From Citrobacter sp. Res13-Sevr-PEB04-36 (lineage in GTDB: Bacteria > Pseudomonadota > Gammaproteobacteria > Enterobacterales > Enterobacteriaceae): a stretch of 64,000 nucleotides of DNA. The position numbers and the translations under genes are program-made. The notes under the pieces are model-generated. The model made no database searches. It was not told the origin of the DNA and was given only the letters and a program-made list of their open reading frames with translations. Positions 44,455 through 54,590 of this stretch are shown in pieces (position 1 is the stretch's first letter; the number at the start of each line of letters is the position of its first letter). The stretch covers positions 62,001 through 126,000 of the forward strand of contig NZ_JADABY010000025.1 of assembly GCF_015672735.1 (NCBI RefSeq), read 5' to 3'.

Positions 44455-45306
44455 CTGCGAGGGCGTTTTGCCCGTCACCTGTTTAAAACGGTTGCTGAAG
44501 TGGCTGGCAGAGCTAAATCCGCAGGCCATCGCGATATCCGACAAGCTGCGGGAAGAGTAACAAACCAGCTGCTGCGCCAGCGCCATACGCCGCTGCATCA
44601 CATATTGATGGGGTGCCATGTTCATCGACTGGCGGAACATTCGGGCAAAGTGAAAATCGCTCAACGCCGCTTCACCGGCTAAATCGCTCAGGGTGATGGG
44701 GTACGCCAAATGCGCGTCGATATAGGCCAGAACGTTACGCAAGGTGACGGGCGCGAGTCCTCCCGTGACCACCGGCGGTCGCCATTGTACGTTGCTGTAA
44801 TGCTGGATCAGGTGCGTCAATAACAGCGAGGACGCGGCGCTGAGCGTGAGATGGTTAGCAGGCTGTTGCCAGTCATTACCAAGCAAAAACTGGCGGTACA
44901 CGGCGGTGATCCCCGGATCGCTGCCGAAAGTATGTTCATCCAGCGTGACGCTATAGGGGCTCTTATCCCAGACTTTCTCCCCCACCTCGCGCAGATGCGC
45001 GTCGGTGCAGTAGAGATGCACAAACGACAGATCGTCGCGGATATCCCAGCTGGATTCGCTCTCTTTGGGCATCAGGCAGAAGCGGTCCGGGCCACCGCCG
45101 TTCTTCCAGCCGCCCGCCGTTTTGTGGTAACTCTCATAGCCATCTGCCACATACAAACTGAGCGTATGGTGATCGCAATATTGGGTGATGGTATCGCGTT
45201 TGTTCGACCATGCCGCCAGCTGGATCCCAGAATGTAACGCAACCGATTCATGCAGCACGGCATTATGTTTGCGTAAGTTTTCAAAGGCATCGTAGGGCTG
45301 AGGCAT
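44437..45306 (-). CDS. AraC-family regulator divergent from the EamA exporter
   Basis: A 289-residue AraC/XylS regulator. The N-terminal cupin-like sensor spans about residues 20-160, and the two helix-turn-helix motifs lie in the last 100 residues (ALSDFHFARMFRQSMNMAPH and IAMACGFSSASHFSNRFKQ). It is divergent from the EamA transporter gene, 188 bases apart, and therefore likely controls it. It overlaps the 3' end of ydcO by 18 bases on the opposite strand. I do not recognise an E. coli K-12 orthologue at this place. Confidence 0.88.
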   Translation of the reverse strand: MPQPYDAFENLRKHNAVLHESVALHSGIQLAAWSNKRDTITQYCDHHTLSLYVADGYESYHKTAGGWKNGGGPDRFCLMPKESESSWDIRDDLSFVHLYCTDAHLREVGEKVWDKSPYSVTLDEHTFGSDPGITAVYRQFLLGNDWQQPANHLTLSAASSLLLTHLIQHYSNVQWRPPVVTGGLAPVTLRNVLAYIDAHLAYPITLSDLAGEAALSDFHFARMFRQSMNMAPHQYVMQRRMALAQQLVCYSSRSLSDIAMACGFSSASHFSNRFKQVTGKTPSQLRAAR

Positions 45307-45494
45307 ACCATCACTTTCAAAGACGTTGTGAGCAGACTTTCAGTCTATCTCAGCAACAGGGTGTTAACAGCCCTCTTTTCCGCTTTGCAGAAAAAAAAGC
45401 GCAAGATTTTGCAAGTCTCTCGCAATCGGATGAAAGCGCCCGCGGAGGTGGCGTGGCAAAGTCTGCCTTTGAATAGGCAAAATGAGAGCGATGT

Positions 45495-46403
45495 ATGAAC
45501 GCACTGTTGTACAGTCTGGTGGTGGTGATATGGGGCACGACGTGGATTGCGATTTACCTGCAACAGGGCCCGGTTGCCGCACCGGTTTCTATTTTCTGGC
45601 GCTTTGCCGTTGCCAGCACGGTGATGATAGCTATTCTGCTGGTAAGCGGAAAATTGCGTAAGCTTTCTGCGCGTGACCATCTGTTTTGTTTGTTACAAGG
45701 TGGATGCGTTTTTTGTTTTAACTTCTGGTGTTTTTACACGGCTGCCGCGTGGATCAATACCGGACTCGAATCGGTTATTTTCTCGATGGCGGTCCTGTTC
45801 AATGCGGTTAATAGCTACCTGTTTTTTGGTCAAAAACCGCCGCGACGTTTTTATGTCGCCGCTGGACTGGGGCTGACAGGTATCGTCACCTTGTTCTGGC
45901 AAGATTTAGTCAACAGTGGGTTGAATCACTCGCTGCTGCTGGGCATTGGTTTGAGCGCCCTCGGCACTTTTGGTTTCTCGCTTGGCAATATGATCAGTCT
46001 GCGTCATCAGAAAAATGGCCTTGAAGTGATGACCACCAATAGTTGGGCGATGTTATACGGCACGGTGTTGATTGCTACCATTGCGCTGGTGCGTGGCGAC
46101 AACTTCACGCCACAGTGGACCTTCAGTTATCTCAGTGCGCTGTTGTATCTGGCGATTTTCGGTTCGGTGATCGCCTTTGGCGCCTATTTCACGCTAGTCG
46201 GACGTATCGGCCCCAGTAAAGCGGCATACAGCACGCTGCTTTTCCCGTTGGTGGCACTGACGCTGTCCACGCTGTATGAGGGATATGTCTGGCAGGTCAA
46301 TGCGATTATCGGGTTAGTGCTGATTTTGCTGGGGAATCTGGTGATGTTCACCCGTCCGGAAATGCTGATGGGGAAACTGCTGTACCGTCGCAGGGTAGCC
46401 TAA
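45495..46403 (+). CDS. EamA/DMT family transporter
   Basis: A 302-residue, 10-segment drug/metabolite transporter with two EamA repeats (about 5-135 and 150-285). Typical stretches are VVIWGTTWIAIY at the N-terminus and GPSKAAYSTLLFPLVAL in the second repeat. Members export amino acids, purines or other metabolites. With its divergent AraC regulator it makes a compact regulator–exporter unit; the cargo is unknown. A terminator shared with ydcL follows. Confidence 0.88.
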   Translation: MNALLYSLVVVIWGTTWIAIYLQQGPVAAPVSIFWRFAVASTVMIAILLVSGKLRKLSARDHLFCLLQGGCVFCFNFWCFYTAAAWINTGLESVIFSMAVLFNAVNSYLFFGQKPPRRFYVAAGLGLTGIVTLFWQDLVNSGLNHSLLLGIGLSALGTFGFSLGNMISLRHQKNGLEVMTTNSWAMLYGTVLIATIALVRGDNFTPQWTFSYLSALLYLAIFGSVIAFGAYFTLVGRIGPSKAAYSTLLFPLVALTLSTLYEGYVWQVNAIIGLVLILLGNLVMFTRPEMLMGKLLYRRRVA

Positions 46404-46409
46404 AAAAAC

Positions 46410-46442
46410 GCACCATCCGCAGAAAGCAGATGGTGCATTTTT
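46410..46442. terminator. Bidirectional terminator between the EamA gene and ydcL
   Basis: GCACCATC (46410-46417) and GATGGTGC (46429-46436) form the stem. A run of T's follows on the plus strand and seven A's precede on the left, giving T's on the minus strand, so it can end both convergent transcripts. Confidence 0.88.
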
Positions 46443-46444
46443 CA

Positions 46445-47116
46445 TTATTGTTTTTGGTTTATGTTAAACATGGAGGCATCGGTCGCCATGTCATCAACCA
46501 CTTTCTTCAACGTTTCGAACGCCATCGGCGTACTTTCGTTGTTCAGGTCTTTACCTTCACCCTTACGAACAACTTTGATCACAGGTTTATTGGTTGCCGC
46601 ATCGATCAACTCACCTTCAAAATAGAGGTGGGTATCCATGGTGCGGTGCCCTGTCGCCATTTGCGTACCGGCAACAACCAGTGCAACCGGAACCACTTCA
46701 TAGAATTGCAGCCCTTCTTTACTGGTATCAACACCGGTGATCGCCCCACGGAAAATCAGGCTACGTGGGCCAGGGGTTGTCACCAGAGGCTTACGCTTAC
46801 CAATGGAAGTTTTCATTTGAGTATTGGTATAGCTCAGCAGCTTATCAAGCACCTGCTGTCCAACCTGAGTGGTTGGCTTAGGAACCGGATAATACGTGAC
46901 CGGGTTATAAACGATATTATCGTATTTAGATTCATTAAAGCCAGGGTCAACCCAACGAAGCACGGTTTGCCCCGATGCTGATTTAGTTTCCTTCAGGCCA
47001 GAATAGTCTTTTAAAAACCCAGAGTATTTATCCGGCTGAGTCACTTTTGACGCACAGCCAGATAATGCCAACAGGCCAGTAAGCACTGCAACTTTAAATA
47101 AAGTTTGAGTACGCAT
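46445..47116 (-). CDS. ydcL: YdcL, DUF3313 lipoprotein
   Basis: A 223-residue lipoprotein close to E. coli YdcL. The signal peptide ends in the lipobox LSGC (Cys at about residue 21); serine follows as Ala-Ser, predicting outer membrane sorting. The mature domain is DUF3313, with PGPRSLIFRGAITGVDTS highly conserved. In E. coli it is a growth-phase-dependent lipoprotein of unknown function. It is separated from tehB by about 150 bases. Confidence 0.93.
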   Translation of the reverse strand: MRTQTLFKVAVLTGLLALSGCASKVTQPDKYSGFLKDYSGLKETKSASGQTVLRWVDPGFNESKYDNIVYNPVTYYPVPKPTTQVGQQVLDKLLSYTNTQMKTSIGKRKPLVTTPGPRSLIFRGAITGVDTSKEGLQFYEVVPVALVVAGTQMATGHRTMDTHLYFEGELIDAATNKPVIKVVRKGEGKDLNNESTPMAFETLKKVVDDMATDASMFNINQKQ

Positions 47117-47217
47117 GAAACGATCCCTTTAGTTTTCGCAATGATGCTTAAAAAGAATAGCAAAACAGAATCGTTTTGGATGTACTAAAAATGGTAAGGA
47201 CCGCACAATTTTATCTT

Positions 47218-47247
47218 AACGTTCAGCATAAAAAAATGCTGAACGTT
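47218..47247 (-). terminator. Terminator downstream of tehB
   Basis: AACGTTCAGCAT and ATGCTGAACGTT form a perfect 12-bp stem around six A's (six T's on the minus strand). It lies 25 bases beyond the tehB stop. Confidence 0.75.
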
Positions 47248-47272
47248 GAAAGAGTTATCTCAAATGCAAGCT

Positions 47273-47869
47273 TTATGCAGTTTTACGCGCCAGCATTGTC
47301 GCAAAGCGTAGTTTAATACGATTGCCGTTCTCATCCGTACGGTGAAGTTCACCCACGTCTTCATTGTACTTCAGGAGATCCCATCCGTTGTAATAGCGGC
47401 GTAACTCGCCTGCTTTAAACGCAAACGGGAACCCAACGGTACACGGAAAATCATCGGTATCCATTGCCGCGACGATCAGGTTATATCCACCTGGTTTTGT
47501 GCAGCGCTGCATATTCTCAATCAGGCCCGGAATGGTTTTCGCTTCGAGGAACATCATCACCACGGTAGAGAGAATAAAATCATATTCCCCGTCAAAGCGT
47601 AACGCATTGAGGTCCACTACCCCGGCTTGCAGGTTGGTCAGCCCTTCCGCATCTTTAATGCGCTCCAGGTTGGCAATGCTCATTGGGTTTTTATCCCACG
47701 CGGTCACGTCATAACCGTTAGCCGCCAGGAACAGACTGTTACGACCATTCCCGCAGCCCAAATCTAACGTTTTGCCAGGGGCAACAATTTTTGCCGCCTC
47801 AACAACGTCGGAATGTGTACGGGTTAAATCATATTTCTCAGTAAAGTAGTTTTCGTCACAACGGGTCAT
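47273..47869 (-). CDS. tehB: Tellurite methyltransferase TehB
   Basis: A 198-residue SAM-dependent methyltransferase. Motif [21 protein letters not shown] is at about residues 35-54, and motif II/post-[12 protein letters not shown] follows. It volatilises or detoxifies tellurite with SAM and, in E. coli, selenium compounds. Its ATG overlaps the tehA stop by one base (TAATG), as in E. coli where tehAB is an operon. Length matches E. coli TehB (197). Confidence 0.94.
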   Translation of the reverse strand: MTRCDENYFTEKYDLTRTHSDVVEAAKIVAPGKTLDLGCGNGRNSLFLAANGYDVTAWDKNPMSIANLERIKDAEGLTNLQAGVVDLNALRFDGEYDFILSTVVMMFLEAKTIPGLIENMQRCTKPGGYNLIVAAMDTDDFPCTVGFPFAFKAGELRRYYNGWDLLKYNEDVGELHRTDENGNRIKLRFATMLARKTA

Positions 47870-48870
47870 TATTTATCCTCAGATTTCAGTAATGCAGCAC
47901 GTTCCGTGCGGATAAGCAGTTTTCCCTGCATCAGCAATGCAAACGTACGTATCAGTAATAGCGCAATGATAAAATTGGTAAAAATAAACAGCGGGATCGC
48001 CAACGTATGGAAAAAGCCTGACGCGCTGCCGTGGCCTAAATGCAGCCCCGTCGTCGCCAGCGCGGACACGCCAAACGAGAAGCTCCAGAATGACGCATTA
48101 AACGGCTGAGACAGGTACCACGGCATCAGTCGTAACATGAACAGCAGTTGCAGCAAGCCATAGCCGAACAACATTTTTGCCAGCGTATCGCCTTCTCCGC
48201 CGTTGACACTGAGCCAGGCGCTACAGGCAACCAGCGCCGGAGCCAGTTGGATCCCTAGCGAGGTACGTAATACCGCCGGCAGCTCACCTGAACTACGTAA
48301 TCGTTGCAGAATAACCGGTTCAAGGCTTAGCCACGAAAAGACGCCCGCGCCCAAAAAGACCAACCCTGCATCATTGTAACCGAGCGCGCCACAGGCCATG
48401 GCGCTGATAAAGTTGTTGGCCACGGTCGGCAGGTACAAACCCGGCGTGGTGGCTTCTTCAGGATGAGAACCCCGCCACAGTCCTGCCGTTTGCCAGGCCG
48501 CATACGACAGTTGGATCACCACACCAATACCAAACAAGGCCACGGCTAATGGTCGGCACCACGGAACAAAACCAATTGCTACCAACATGGTTGTGGCAGG
48601 GAAAAGACTAACAAAGCTACTCATTACCGGGTGGCGTATTTCTGCCAGCACGCTGTGGGGAAAACGCACCAGGCGGGTAACAAATGCCAGCGTTAGCAGT
48701 CCCCAAATGACCATCGCGAGGATTACCAGACCGTCACCCATCCAGTGGCTCACCGGCCATATCTGACTGGCATATCGCCAGGCAAAACCCATCCCGATAG
48801 TTCCCAGTACCATGCCAAAATAACCGGCCGGAAGATTAAGGACTCGCTCACTGTGCTTGTTATTACTCAT
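47869..48870 (-). CDS. tehA: TehA, SLAC1/TDT-family membrane channel
   Basis: A 333-residue inner membrane protein with ten hydrophobic segments, nearly the length of E. coli TehA (330). The family includes plant SLAC1 anion channels, and the first-helix [20 protein letters not shown] stretch is conserved. In E. coli overexpressed tehAB gives tellurite resistance, while TehA itself behaves as an anion channel or efflux protein. It is divergent from ydcK. Confidence 0.94.
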   Translation of the reverse strand: MSNNKHSERVLNLPAGYFGMVLGTIGMGFAWRYASQIWPVSHWMGDGLVILAMVIWGLLTLAFVTRLVRFPHSVLAEIRHPVMSSFVSLFPATTMLVAIGFVPWCRPLAVALFGIGVVIQLSYAAWQTAGLWRGSHPEEATTPGLYLPTVANNFISAMACGALGYNDAGLVFLGAGVFSWLSLEPVILQRLRSSGELPAVLRTSLGIQLAPALVACSAWLSVNGGEGDTLAKMLFGYGLLQLLFMLRLMPWYLSQPFNASFWSFSFGVSALATTGLHLGHGSASGFFHTLAIPLFIFTNFIIALLLIRTFALLMQGKLLIRTERAALLKSEDK

Positions 48871-48983
48871 TTCGTTTATTTTTTAAAGTATATTTGAAAT
48901 ACATTTTATGGAATTTACGGCTGTTTAGCCAGTGCGGAAAACTTTGCTACGTTTAACTAAGGTGTGCAACAGGGAAATTCGCC

Positions 48984-49964
48984 ATGACCAAGTATTGTCT
49001 TTGCAACGAACCCCGTACCTTCAGTTATCAGGATAATGACCACAAAAAAAACGTATCGTTACGCCAGATAATCGCCCTCATCGACTTTAATGATGTAAAA
49101 GCCGGAACGCGGGGCGGCTGGATTGACGATGAAAGCGTGCTGGCACAAAACGGCAATTGCTGGATTTACGATGAGAATGCTATCGCCTTTGCCGGGGCGG
49201 TTATCTCCGGTAACGCCCGCATTACCCAGGCAAGCGTGGTCCGAGATGCCGCCCAGATTAGCGGTGAGGCGTGGATTGACCAGTCAGAAATCAGCCACGG
49301 CGCACAGATAAGTGACAACGTCACAGTTAAAAGCGCAATTATCCGTGGAGAATGCCTCCTTTCCGGTGAGGCCTGTGTGTTAAGTGACTCGGAAATCATT
49401 GCCGCCAAAGGATTAACCCGTGAAAGCGACCAAATGCTGCACATTTACGACCGCGCTATCGTCAGCAACTCGCGCGTGGTGCATCAGGCGCAAATATATG
49501 GCGACGCCGTCGTCAGCTACGCCTTTATCGAACACCGCGCCGAAGTTTTTGATTTTGCGCGAATAGAGGGCAACGAGGAAAATAACGTCTGGATCTGCGA
49601 TTGCGCGAAAGTGTACGGGCACGCCAGGGTTGTCGCCGGAACCGATGACGATGCCATTCCTACCCTGCGCTACAGTTCGCAGGTGGCGGAACACGCCGTG
49701 GTCGAGGGTAACTGCATCCTGAAGCATCACGTGCTGGTTGGGGGGCACGCGCACCTTCGCGGCGGTCCAATCCTGCTTGATGATCGCATCCTCATTGAGG
49801 GTCACGCCTGCATCCAGGGAGAAGTGTTGATCGAGCATCATATTGAGGTTACCGGCCAGGCTTGCATCGAGGCATTTGAGGGCGACGTGATTCATCTACG
49901 CGGCCCGAAAGTGGTCAATGGTCAACAGCGTATTACCCGCACGCCTCTGGCTGGCTTATTCTGA
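48984..49964 (+). CDS. ydcK: YdcK, left-handed beta-helix (hexapeptide repeat) protein
   Basis: A 326-residue protein built largely of hexapeptide-type repeats, for example [20 protein letters not shown] and [19 protein letters not shown], giving a predicted left-handed beta-helix. Members with this fold are often acyltransferases, but no catalytic histidine could be picked with confidence. It resembles E. coli YdcK in length and place, though the repeat region is diverged. Its last nine bases overlap the convergent rimL gene. Function unknown. Confidence 0.88.
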   Translation: MTKYCLCNEPRTFSYQDNDHKKNVSLRQIIALIDFNDVKAGTRGGWIDDESVLAQNGNCWIYDENAIAFAGAVISGNARITQASVVRDAAQISGEAWIDQSEISHGAQISDNVTVKSAIIRGECLLSGEACVLSDSEIIAAKGLTRESDQMLHIYDRAIVSNSRVVHQAQIYGDAVVSYAFIEHRAEVFDFARIEGNEENNVWICDCAKVYGHARVVAGTDDDAIPTLRYSSQVAEHAVVEGNCILKHHVLVGGHAHLRGGPILLDDRILIEGHACIQGEVLIEHHIEVTGQACIEAFEGDVIHLRGPKVVNGQQRITRTPLAGLF

Positions 49965-50501
49965 GGTGCAATCAATGATACGGGCGTAGAGATTCACATC
50001 GTGGTACTCACCGTTGAGGTACTCCGCCTGCATCATACGCCCTTCCAGCAGGAAGCCATTGCGCTGCGCGACCTGATTACTTTCATGGTTGTCCACCCGG
50101 CATTTAATAATAAAACGGCGGATCTCACCACGCTGCGCATAATGCTGAATAAACGCCTGTAGCGCCCGGGACAGTATGCCGAGCCCCTGATGCTCTTCAT
50201 TCAGCCAGTAACCGATATAGGCGGCTTTATTCAGCGGTTCAATCTGGTTAAACGAGATCACTCCCACCACATTCTGCTGTTCAAAAATAAGGAACATTTT
50301 GGCGTAGCCGCGCTGATGCAACATCATATTCCCCTGCACGTTCTTGCGCGTGTCATCCTCGGATCCCACAAACTGTGGCCAGTTCAGCGACTGCTGCAGC
50401 CAGAGCTTATTTTTGAGTACCAACTGATGCAATGGCGTGACGTGTTGCTCTTCGACTGCCCGCAGTTCCAGCGTATCGCTGACGGGAATGACTTCTGGCA
50501 T
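49956..50501 (-). CDS. rimL: Ribosomal protein L7/L12 serine N-acetyltransferase
   Basis: A 181-residue GNAT enzyme close to E. coli RimL (179). It acetylates the N-terminal serine of ribosomal protein L12, turning it into L7, and can acetylate peptidyl nucleotides such as processed microcin C. The acetyl-CoA loop is [22 protein letters not shown] 50501 stands 6 bases after AAGGAG; fifteen upstream in-frame codons are excluded. It converges on ydcK. Confidence 0.94.
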   Translation of the reverse strand: MPEVIPVSDTLELRAVEEQHVTPLHQLVLKNKLWLQQSLNWPQFVGSEDDTRKNVQGNMMLHQRGYAKMFLIFEQQNVVGVISFNQIEPLNKAAYIGYWLNEEHQGLGILSRALQAFIQHYAQRGEIRRFIIKCRVDNHESNQVAQRNGFLLEGRMMQAEYLNGEYHDVNLYARIIDCTSE

Positions 50502-50895
50502 GTTTTTCTCCTTCACTTGCATTAACAGGGCATTTCTGACTGCCATCCGCTGATATTAATCTGTTTATCACCCCGGACATCCTCATGGGGATGAACATCC
50601 TATCTCAGAGAAAGGTTCCGTTCACCTCATGTTCATCGTTTCTCTGAAGCACCGATTCCTGTGAACGAGTAAAGGCCGTTCTACGCCACGCTCTTTACAA
50701 TCCCGGCACCCGGCACGGAAAATTGTTGCTGCGCAATTCCCTCAGGAAGTGGAAGAAATCAGCGGCGCGCTGTTCACCGAAATGTCGATTCTATGGGGCG
50801 CGACGCATAAACGGGGGGATGGTCGATTAAGCTTTAAACAGGAAGGGCTTCCCATTCTTGCGGAAAGCCCTTTTACACAGCGAGAGTCGTATTAT
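50502..50895. other. rimL–ydcH intergenic region with possible gene remnant
   Basis: 394 bases without a called gene. A plus-strand open stretch from about 50690 to 50850 reads as protein-like sequence (VAAQFPQEVEEISGALFTEM) but has no credible start and does not match anything I know, so it may be a relic. An inverted repeat AGAGAAA…TTTCTCT with GAACATC/GTTCATCG parts lies at about 50590-50655 and may be a leader structure. The ydcH terminator lies at the right end. Confidence 0.45.
50844..50874. terminator. Hairpin terminator downstream of ydcH
   Basis: AGGGCTTCC (50844-50852) pairs with GGAAAGCCCT (50862-50871) with a one-base bulge; TTTT follows on the plus strand. It lies 22 bases beyond the ydcH stop. 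Confidence 0.65.
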
Positions 50896-51120
50896 TTAGC
50901 TCTCACTGACACTCTCTTTTTGCAGGATTTTGAGCAGGTCTTCCTTCAGGTGAAGTTTCTGTTTCTTCAGGCGAACAATATCCAAACTGTATCCCCGACC
51001 ATCCGAACCTTCCAGTCTGGAAATCTCATGATCAAGGCTGTTGTGTTTTTCGAATAAAGACAGAAAGCGAGGATTCTCGGATTTCAGTCGGGAAATGAGG
51101 TCTCTGTATTCTGGAAACAT
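50896..51120 (-). CDS. ydcH: YdcH, DUF465 small coiled-coil protein
   Basis: A 74-residue protein of the YdcH/DUF465 family, matching E. coli YdcH. It is predicted to be almost entirely helical; the charged heptad pattern HNSLDHEISRLEG and LKKQKLHLKEDLLKIL suggests a helical hairpin or coiled coil. Function unknown. It stands alone between rimL and opgD, all on the minus strand. Confidence 0.92.
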   Translation of the reverse strand: MFPEYRDLISRLKSENPRFLSLFEKHNSLDHEISRLEGSDGRGYSLDIVRLKKQKLHLKEDLLKILQKESVSES

Positions 51121-51287
51121 ACTTTCTCCCTGTTAGTGGACATAAAGCGTGTATAAGAAATACACACCTTCAGCTTACCCATTTGGCATAGGGAAAAATG
51201 CGAACAGGATCGAGTAAATAGCGTACAGAATGTTCCAGCAGAGATGAGGTCTGTGACTCCCCTTCAGGAGAGCCACAGGACTTGCGA

Positions 51288-52943
51288 TTAACGCATTTCG
51301 CGGTCGTCGACGTACTGACGTTTATCTGGTGCTGGCGGGAAATACTGATACAGCCAGGTCTCGCTGATAGCATCGCCCTGGCAACGCAGGAACATGCGCA
51401 TATCTACCGGATCGGTTGAGTCCGAGGTCGGATACCAGTCAAACTGAATACGATAGCCATCGATAGGCTCTACGTAGAGGATTTCAATCTGCTTCGCTTC
51501 TCCACTGGAGAGCGTAATCACCGGCTCAATACCCTTCGGCGCAGCGGCTTTCAGATCGCCACCGACGAAATCAACGGCAAAACGACGTGCCCATTTTTCC
51601 GGGTAATGCTCGCCCGGTGCCCATCCTTCCGGGAATCCCCCCATGCCGGTGCGGGTTGCCAACACGCGCGCCAGCGGCGAGCGTACCGGCGGCTGTGCGC
51701 TCCAGTACAGGCGATATTTGAATTCCAGATCGTCACCAGCTTTGATCGCTTTCTCCGGCTGCCAGAAGCAGACGACGTTATCCAGCGTTTCACCCGTGGT
51801 TGGGATCTCCATCAAGCCAATGGTCCCCTTGCCCCACTGGTTACGCGGCTCGACCCACAGGCTTGGGCGCTTGTTGTACCAGCCCATGATGTCCTGGTAG
51901 TGGGAGAAATCACGATCGAGTTGCAGTAGACCAAACCCGCGCGGGTTGTTATCGGTGTAGGCATTGAACTGCAGTTTTTGCGGATTGTTCAGCGGACGGC
52001 AGATCCACTCCCCGTTGCCGCGCCACATTGCCAGGCGGTCGGAGTCATGGATTTGCGGGTGAATGGTGTCGCACATCCGGCGTTCGTTATTGCCACAGCT
52101 AAACATGCTGGTCATCGGCGCAATGCCGAGCTGTTTGATGTCTTTGCGGGCGTAGACATGGTTCTGCACATCCATGATCACCTGCGTTTTCTCACAGTGG
52201 ATCACAAATTTAAACGCACCAGTTACGCTCGGGCTGTCGAGCAGCGCATATACCGTAAAACTGGTCGCGCCCGGTTTGACTGTTTCGAACCAGAACGCGG
52301 TAAAGTCAGGAAACTCTTCTTTGCTATCGGTGTAGGTATCCACCGCCAGACCACGCGCCGACAAACCATACTGATAGGTGTCATCTACGGCGCGGAAATA
52401 GCTGGCACCGAGGAAAGAAACCACATCGCGGCGGGCCAGTTCCGGTGCTTTAAACACGCGGAAACCGGCGAAGCCGAGATCGGTTTGCCCTTCCAGCTGT
52501 TTGGTATCTACGCCCGCATCGTTGTACTTGAACAGTTCAGGGCGGAAGTGGATCTCACGCGCCATATGCGTACTGTCATCAACCGAGAACATGCGCACGC
52601 GGCGACGGAAGCCCATGCCGACATGGAAGAACTGCGCGTCCAGCTGACGATTTTCAACGTTGTTCCACAGTGACTGCTCGGCGTCGTACTGAATACTGTT
52701 GTAAGCCTGAGGCGTGAGTTTCGCCAGCGTATCCGGCAACGCGCGCGGCGCACCGCCCCACGGTTTTTGTGCCAAATCATGGGCCATTGATTGCAGTACG
52801 GAAAAATCAAAACGTACGGTTTTTCCGTCTGCAATGTCAGACTCTGCCGCATAGGCAGCACGGGAAAAGAGTGATGCAATACCACTGGTTCCGCACACGG
52901 CGGCCATTGCCATTGAACCTTTAATAAATCGTCTACGATTCAT
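51288..52943 (-). CDS. opgD: Periplasmic glucan biosynthesis protein D
   Basis: A 551-residue secreted protein matching E. coli OpgD (MdoD). It starts with a twin-arginine signal, [14 protein letters not shown], with cleavage near AAYAAE (residue 33), so it is exported folded through Tat. The mature protein has the large beta-sandwich of the OpgG/OpgD family, with [13 protein letters not shown] and the [13 protein letters not shown] segment. It shapes the length and branching of osmoregulated periplasmic glucans. Confidence 0.95.
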   Translation of the reverse strand: MNRRRFIKGSMAMAAVCGTSGIASLFSRAAYAAESDIADGKTVRFDFSVLQSMAHDLAQKPWGGAPRALPDTLAKLTPQAYNSIQYDAEQSLWNNVENRQLDAQFFHVGMGFRRRVRMFSVDDSTHMAREIHFRPELFKYNDAGVDTKQLEGQTDLGFAGFRVFKAPELARRDVVSFLGASYFRAVDDTYQYGLSARGLAVDTYTDSKEEFPDFTAFWFETVKPGATSFTVYALLDSPSVTGAFKFVIHCEKTQVIMDVQNHVYARKDIKQLGIAPMTSMFSCGNNERRMCDTIHPQIHDSDRLAMWRGNGEWICRPLNNPQKLQFNAYTDNNPRGFGLLQLDRDFSHYQDIMGWYNKRPSLWVEPRNQWGKGTIGLMEIPTTGETLDNVVCFWQPEKAIKAGDDLEFKYRLYWSAQPPVRSPLARVLATRTGMGGFPEGWAPGEHYPEKWARRFAVDFVGGDLKAAAPKGIEPVITLSSGEAKQIEILYVEPIDGYRIQFDWYPTSDSTDPVDMRMFLRCQGDAISETWLYQYFPPAPDKRQYVDDREMR

Positions 52944-53136
52944 GCCTGAAAGTAAGTCCTTCTGGTCGTGTGAATGGTCCCGCGCCGGTCACAATCTGCG
53001 GCAAGAGAGTGCACATTTCTGATCGCTCACTCTAGACAAAATTCATTAATAATCCAATTGTTGGTCGCCGATTATCTGTACAAAATCGAAAATATTTTAT
53101 GTCGATGGGAACAGACCGAATCCCGTGTAAATTCCA

Positions 53137-54480
53137 TTAAAGTAAACCACAGCGCCGTTTACTGCGCTCTTCTGCCTCCCGATACAACACAAACTCATCA
53201 TATACCGCACAACCCAGCGCCTGTTCAAACGCGTCCCGACTGGCGTTACCGTGACTGCGCGCCTGGGTTTCATTGCCCAGATTAGACTGGAAAATACCCG
53301 CGGCGCTCACCGGTAAAAAATCTTCGTAGGTGATCGGTTGAGCCACCAGCCAACCCCGCTCGATCAACGGCTGCGGGTCATCTTCTGGGCGGATCGCCTG
53401 ACGGTGCGCCTCGCCCGACGGCGTTAGTCGATAGCGAAACCAGGCCAGCCCCTGCTGGCGTAGCAAAAATTCACTGTCCGGGAAGGTTTTAAACACCTCT
53501 TGAAGATGCAACTGGTGCGTCAGGTTGTCTTTTCCCGTTCCCGCCTTACTCAGCAGTTCATCGTACAGCGCCCGGCCTTTGGGGGTCAGCGCCACGCCAC
53601 GTTGTTCAATCTCACCAAAACGAGCAGTGTGCGTGCCGCGCATTTCACCAGCAAACAGTACCGCCTCCTCCAGCGCTTTAAAACTGGTCTGGCGCAGCAG
53701 AATGGGCACCTCACGGCGCGGCGGCCCTTCAATGAGGATTTTTGGTTCGATACCGCACTCCGGCATCATCGACTGCACGCGGTCGATATCCAGCGTGCGC
53801 GGCGTCAGATGGTTGATGTGGCAACCGGGGAAACACACTACATCGGCAATCAGTCGGTGTTCGTTGTGCAGCGCGTGATAGGTCTCTTCATCTACCGTAG
53901 CGTGCTGATGCCAGCGGAAGGTTTCCAGCGCTTGATGCACAAATTCCTGAGCCTGCGCGGCTGTGAAACCGCCCTGTTCATCAAACTCATCCAATAGTTC
54001 GTGGCAACGGCGGGTAAAGATATCGCGTTTTGCAAGAATGTCTGCAGCCCGCTGGCGTAACGCGACGTTATCGATTAATTCGAGGCGTAATAACGAGGTA
54101 AAGACCCGAAACGGATTACGCGAAAGTGAGGCATCGTCAATGGGACGAAACGCCGTGGAATGGACGGGGACGCCCGCCTGGGAGAGATCGTAATAGCTGA
54201 CCGGATACATGCCCATAATGGCAAACATCCGCCGCAGCGTGGACAGTTCCTGTGCGGTACCCACCCGGATGGCACCGTGGCGCTCAACGTTAAGACGCGC
54301 CAGTTCATCCGCATTGGCCAATTTTTCATGCAGCGTCGGATTATTTTCCAGTACCGCCAGATTCACATCAGCGACAAGTTCCAGCAACGTGCCGTACTGC
54401 GGGACTTCCTGCTGGTACATTGCTGACATTGCCTGCGAAAATTGTTCCCGAATCTCATCTGCCGTGATGGTGTTCGCCAT
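53137..54480 (-). CDS. ydcJ: YdcJ, 2-oxoadipate dioxygenase/decarboxylase (HglS) family
   Basis: A 447-residue protein, equal in length to E. coli YdcJ, of the DUF1338 family now linked to the non-haem iron enzyme HglS, which turns 2-oxoadipate into D-2-hydroxyglutarate. Likely metal-site residues are in RHGAIRVGTAQE, the CFPGCHINHLTPR segment and a C-terminal glutamate. Whether YdcJ has that activity in enteric bacteria is not certain. It stands alone, 110 bases before the pyrophosphatase gene stop. Confidence 0.92.
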   Translation of the reverse strand: MANTITADEIREQFSQAMSAMYQQEVPQYGTLLELVADVNLAVLENNPTLHEKLANADELARLNVERHGAIRVGTAQELSTLRRMFAIMGMYPVSYYDLSQAGVPVHSTAFRPIDDASLSRNPFRVFTSLLRLELIDNVALRQRAADILAKRDIFTRRCHELLDEFDEQGGFTAAQAQEFVHQALETFRWHQHATVDEETYHALHNEHRLIADVVCFPGCHINHLTPRTLDIDRVQSMMPECGIEPKILIEGPPRREVPILLRQTSFKALEEAVLFAGEMRGTHTARFGEIEQRGVALTPKGRALYDELLSKAGTGKDNLTHQLHLQEVFKTFPDSEFLLRQQGLAWFRYRLTPSGEAHRQAIRPEDDPQPLIERGWLVAQPITYEDFLPVSAAGIFQSNLGNETQARSHGNASRDAFEQALGCAVYDEFVLYREAEERSKRRCGLL

Positions 54481-54590
54481 AATGTCATGCCTCCAGTGAA
54501 TATTACCTGGAGTGTAGAGAACGCTACCGAGTCCGGTGGGAAGAATTTACAAACTGTGATCTCACATAAATTCCCCCACCCACAAAGAAC

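Noticed and set aside
47218-47247. Inverted repeat as a regulator site for ydcL or tehB
   Set aside because: The perfect 12-bp stem with a six-base loop just past the tehB stop is better explained as a terminator.
51978-52673. A 231-codon open frame antisense to opgD
   Set aside because: Antisense shadow of a recognised gene without independent signals.
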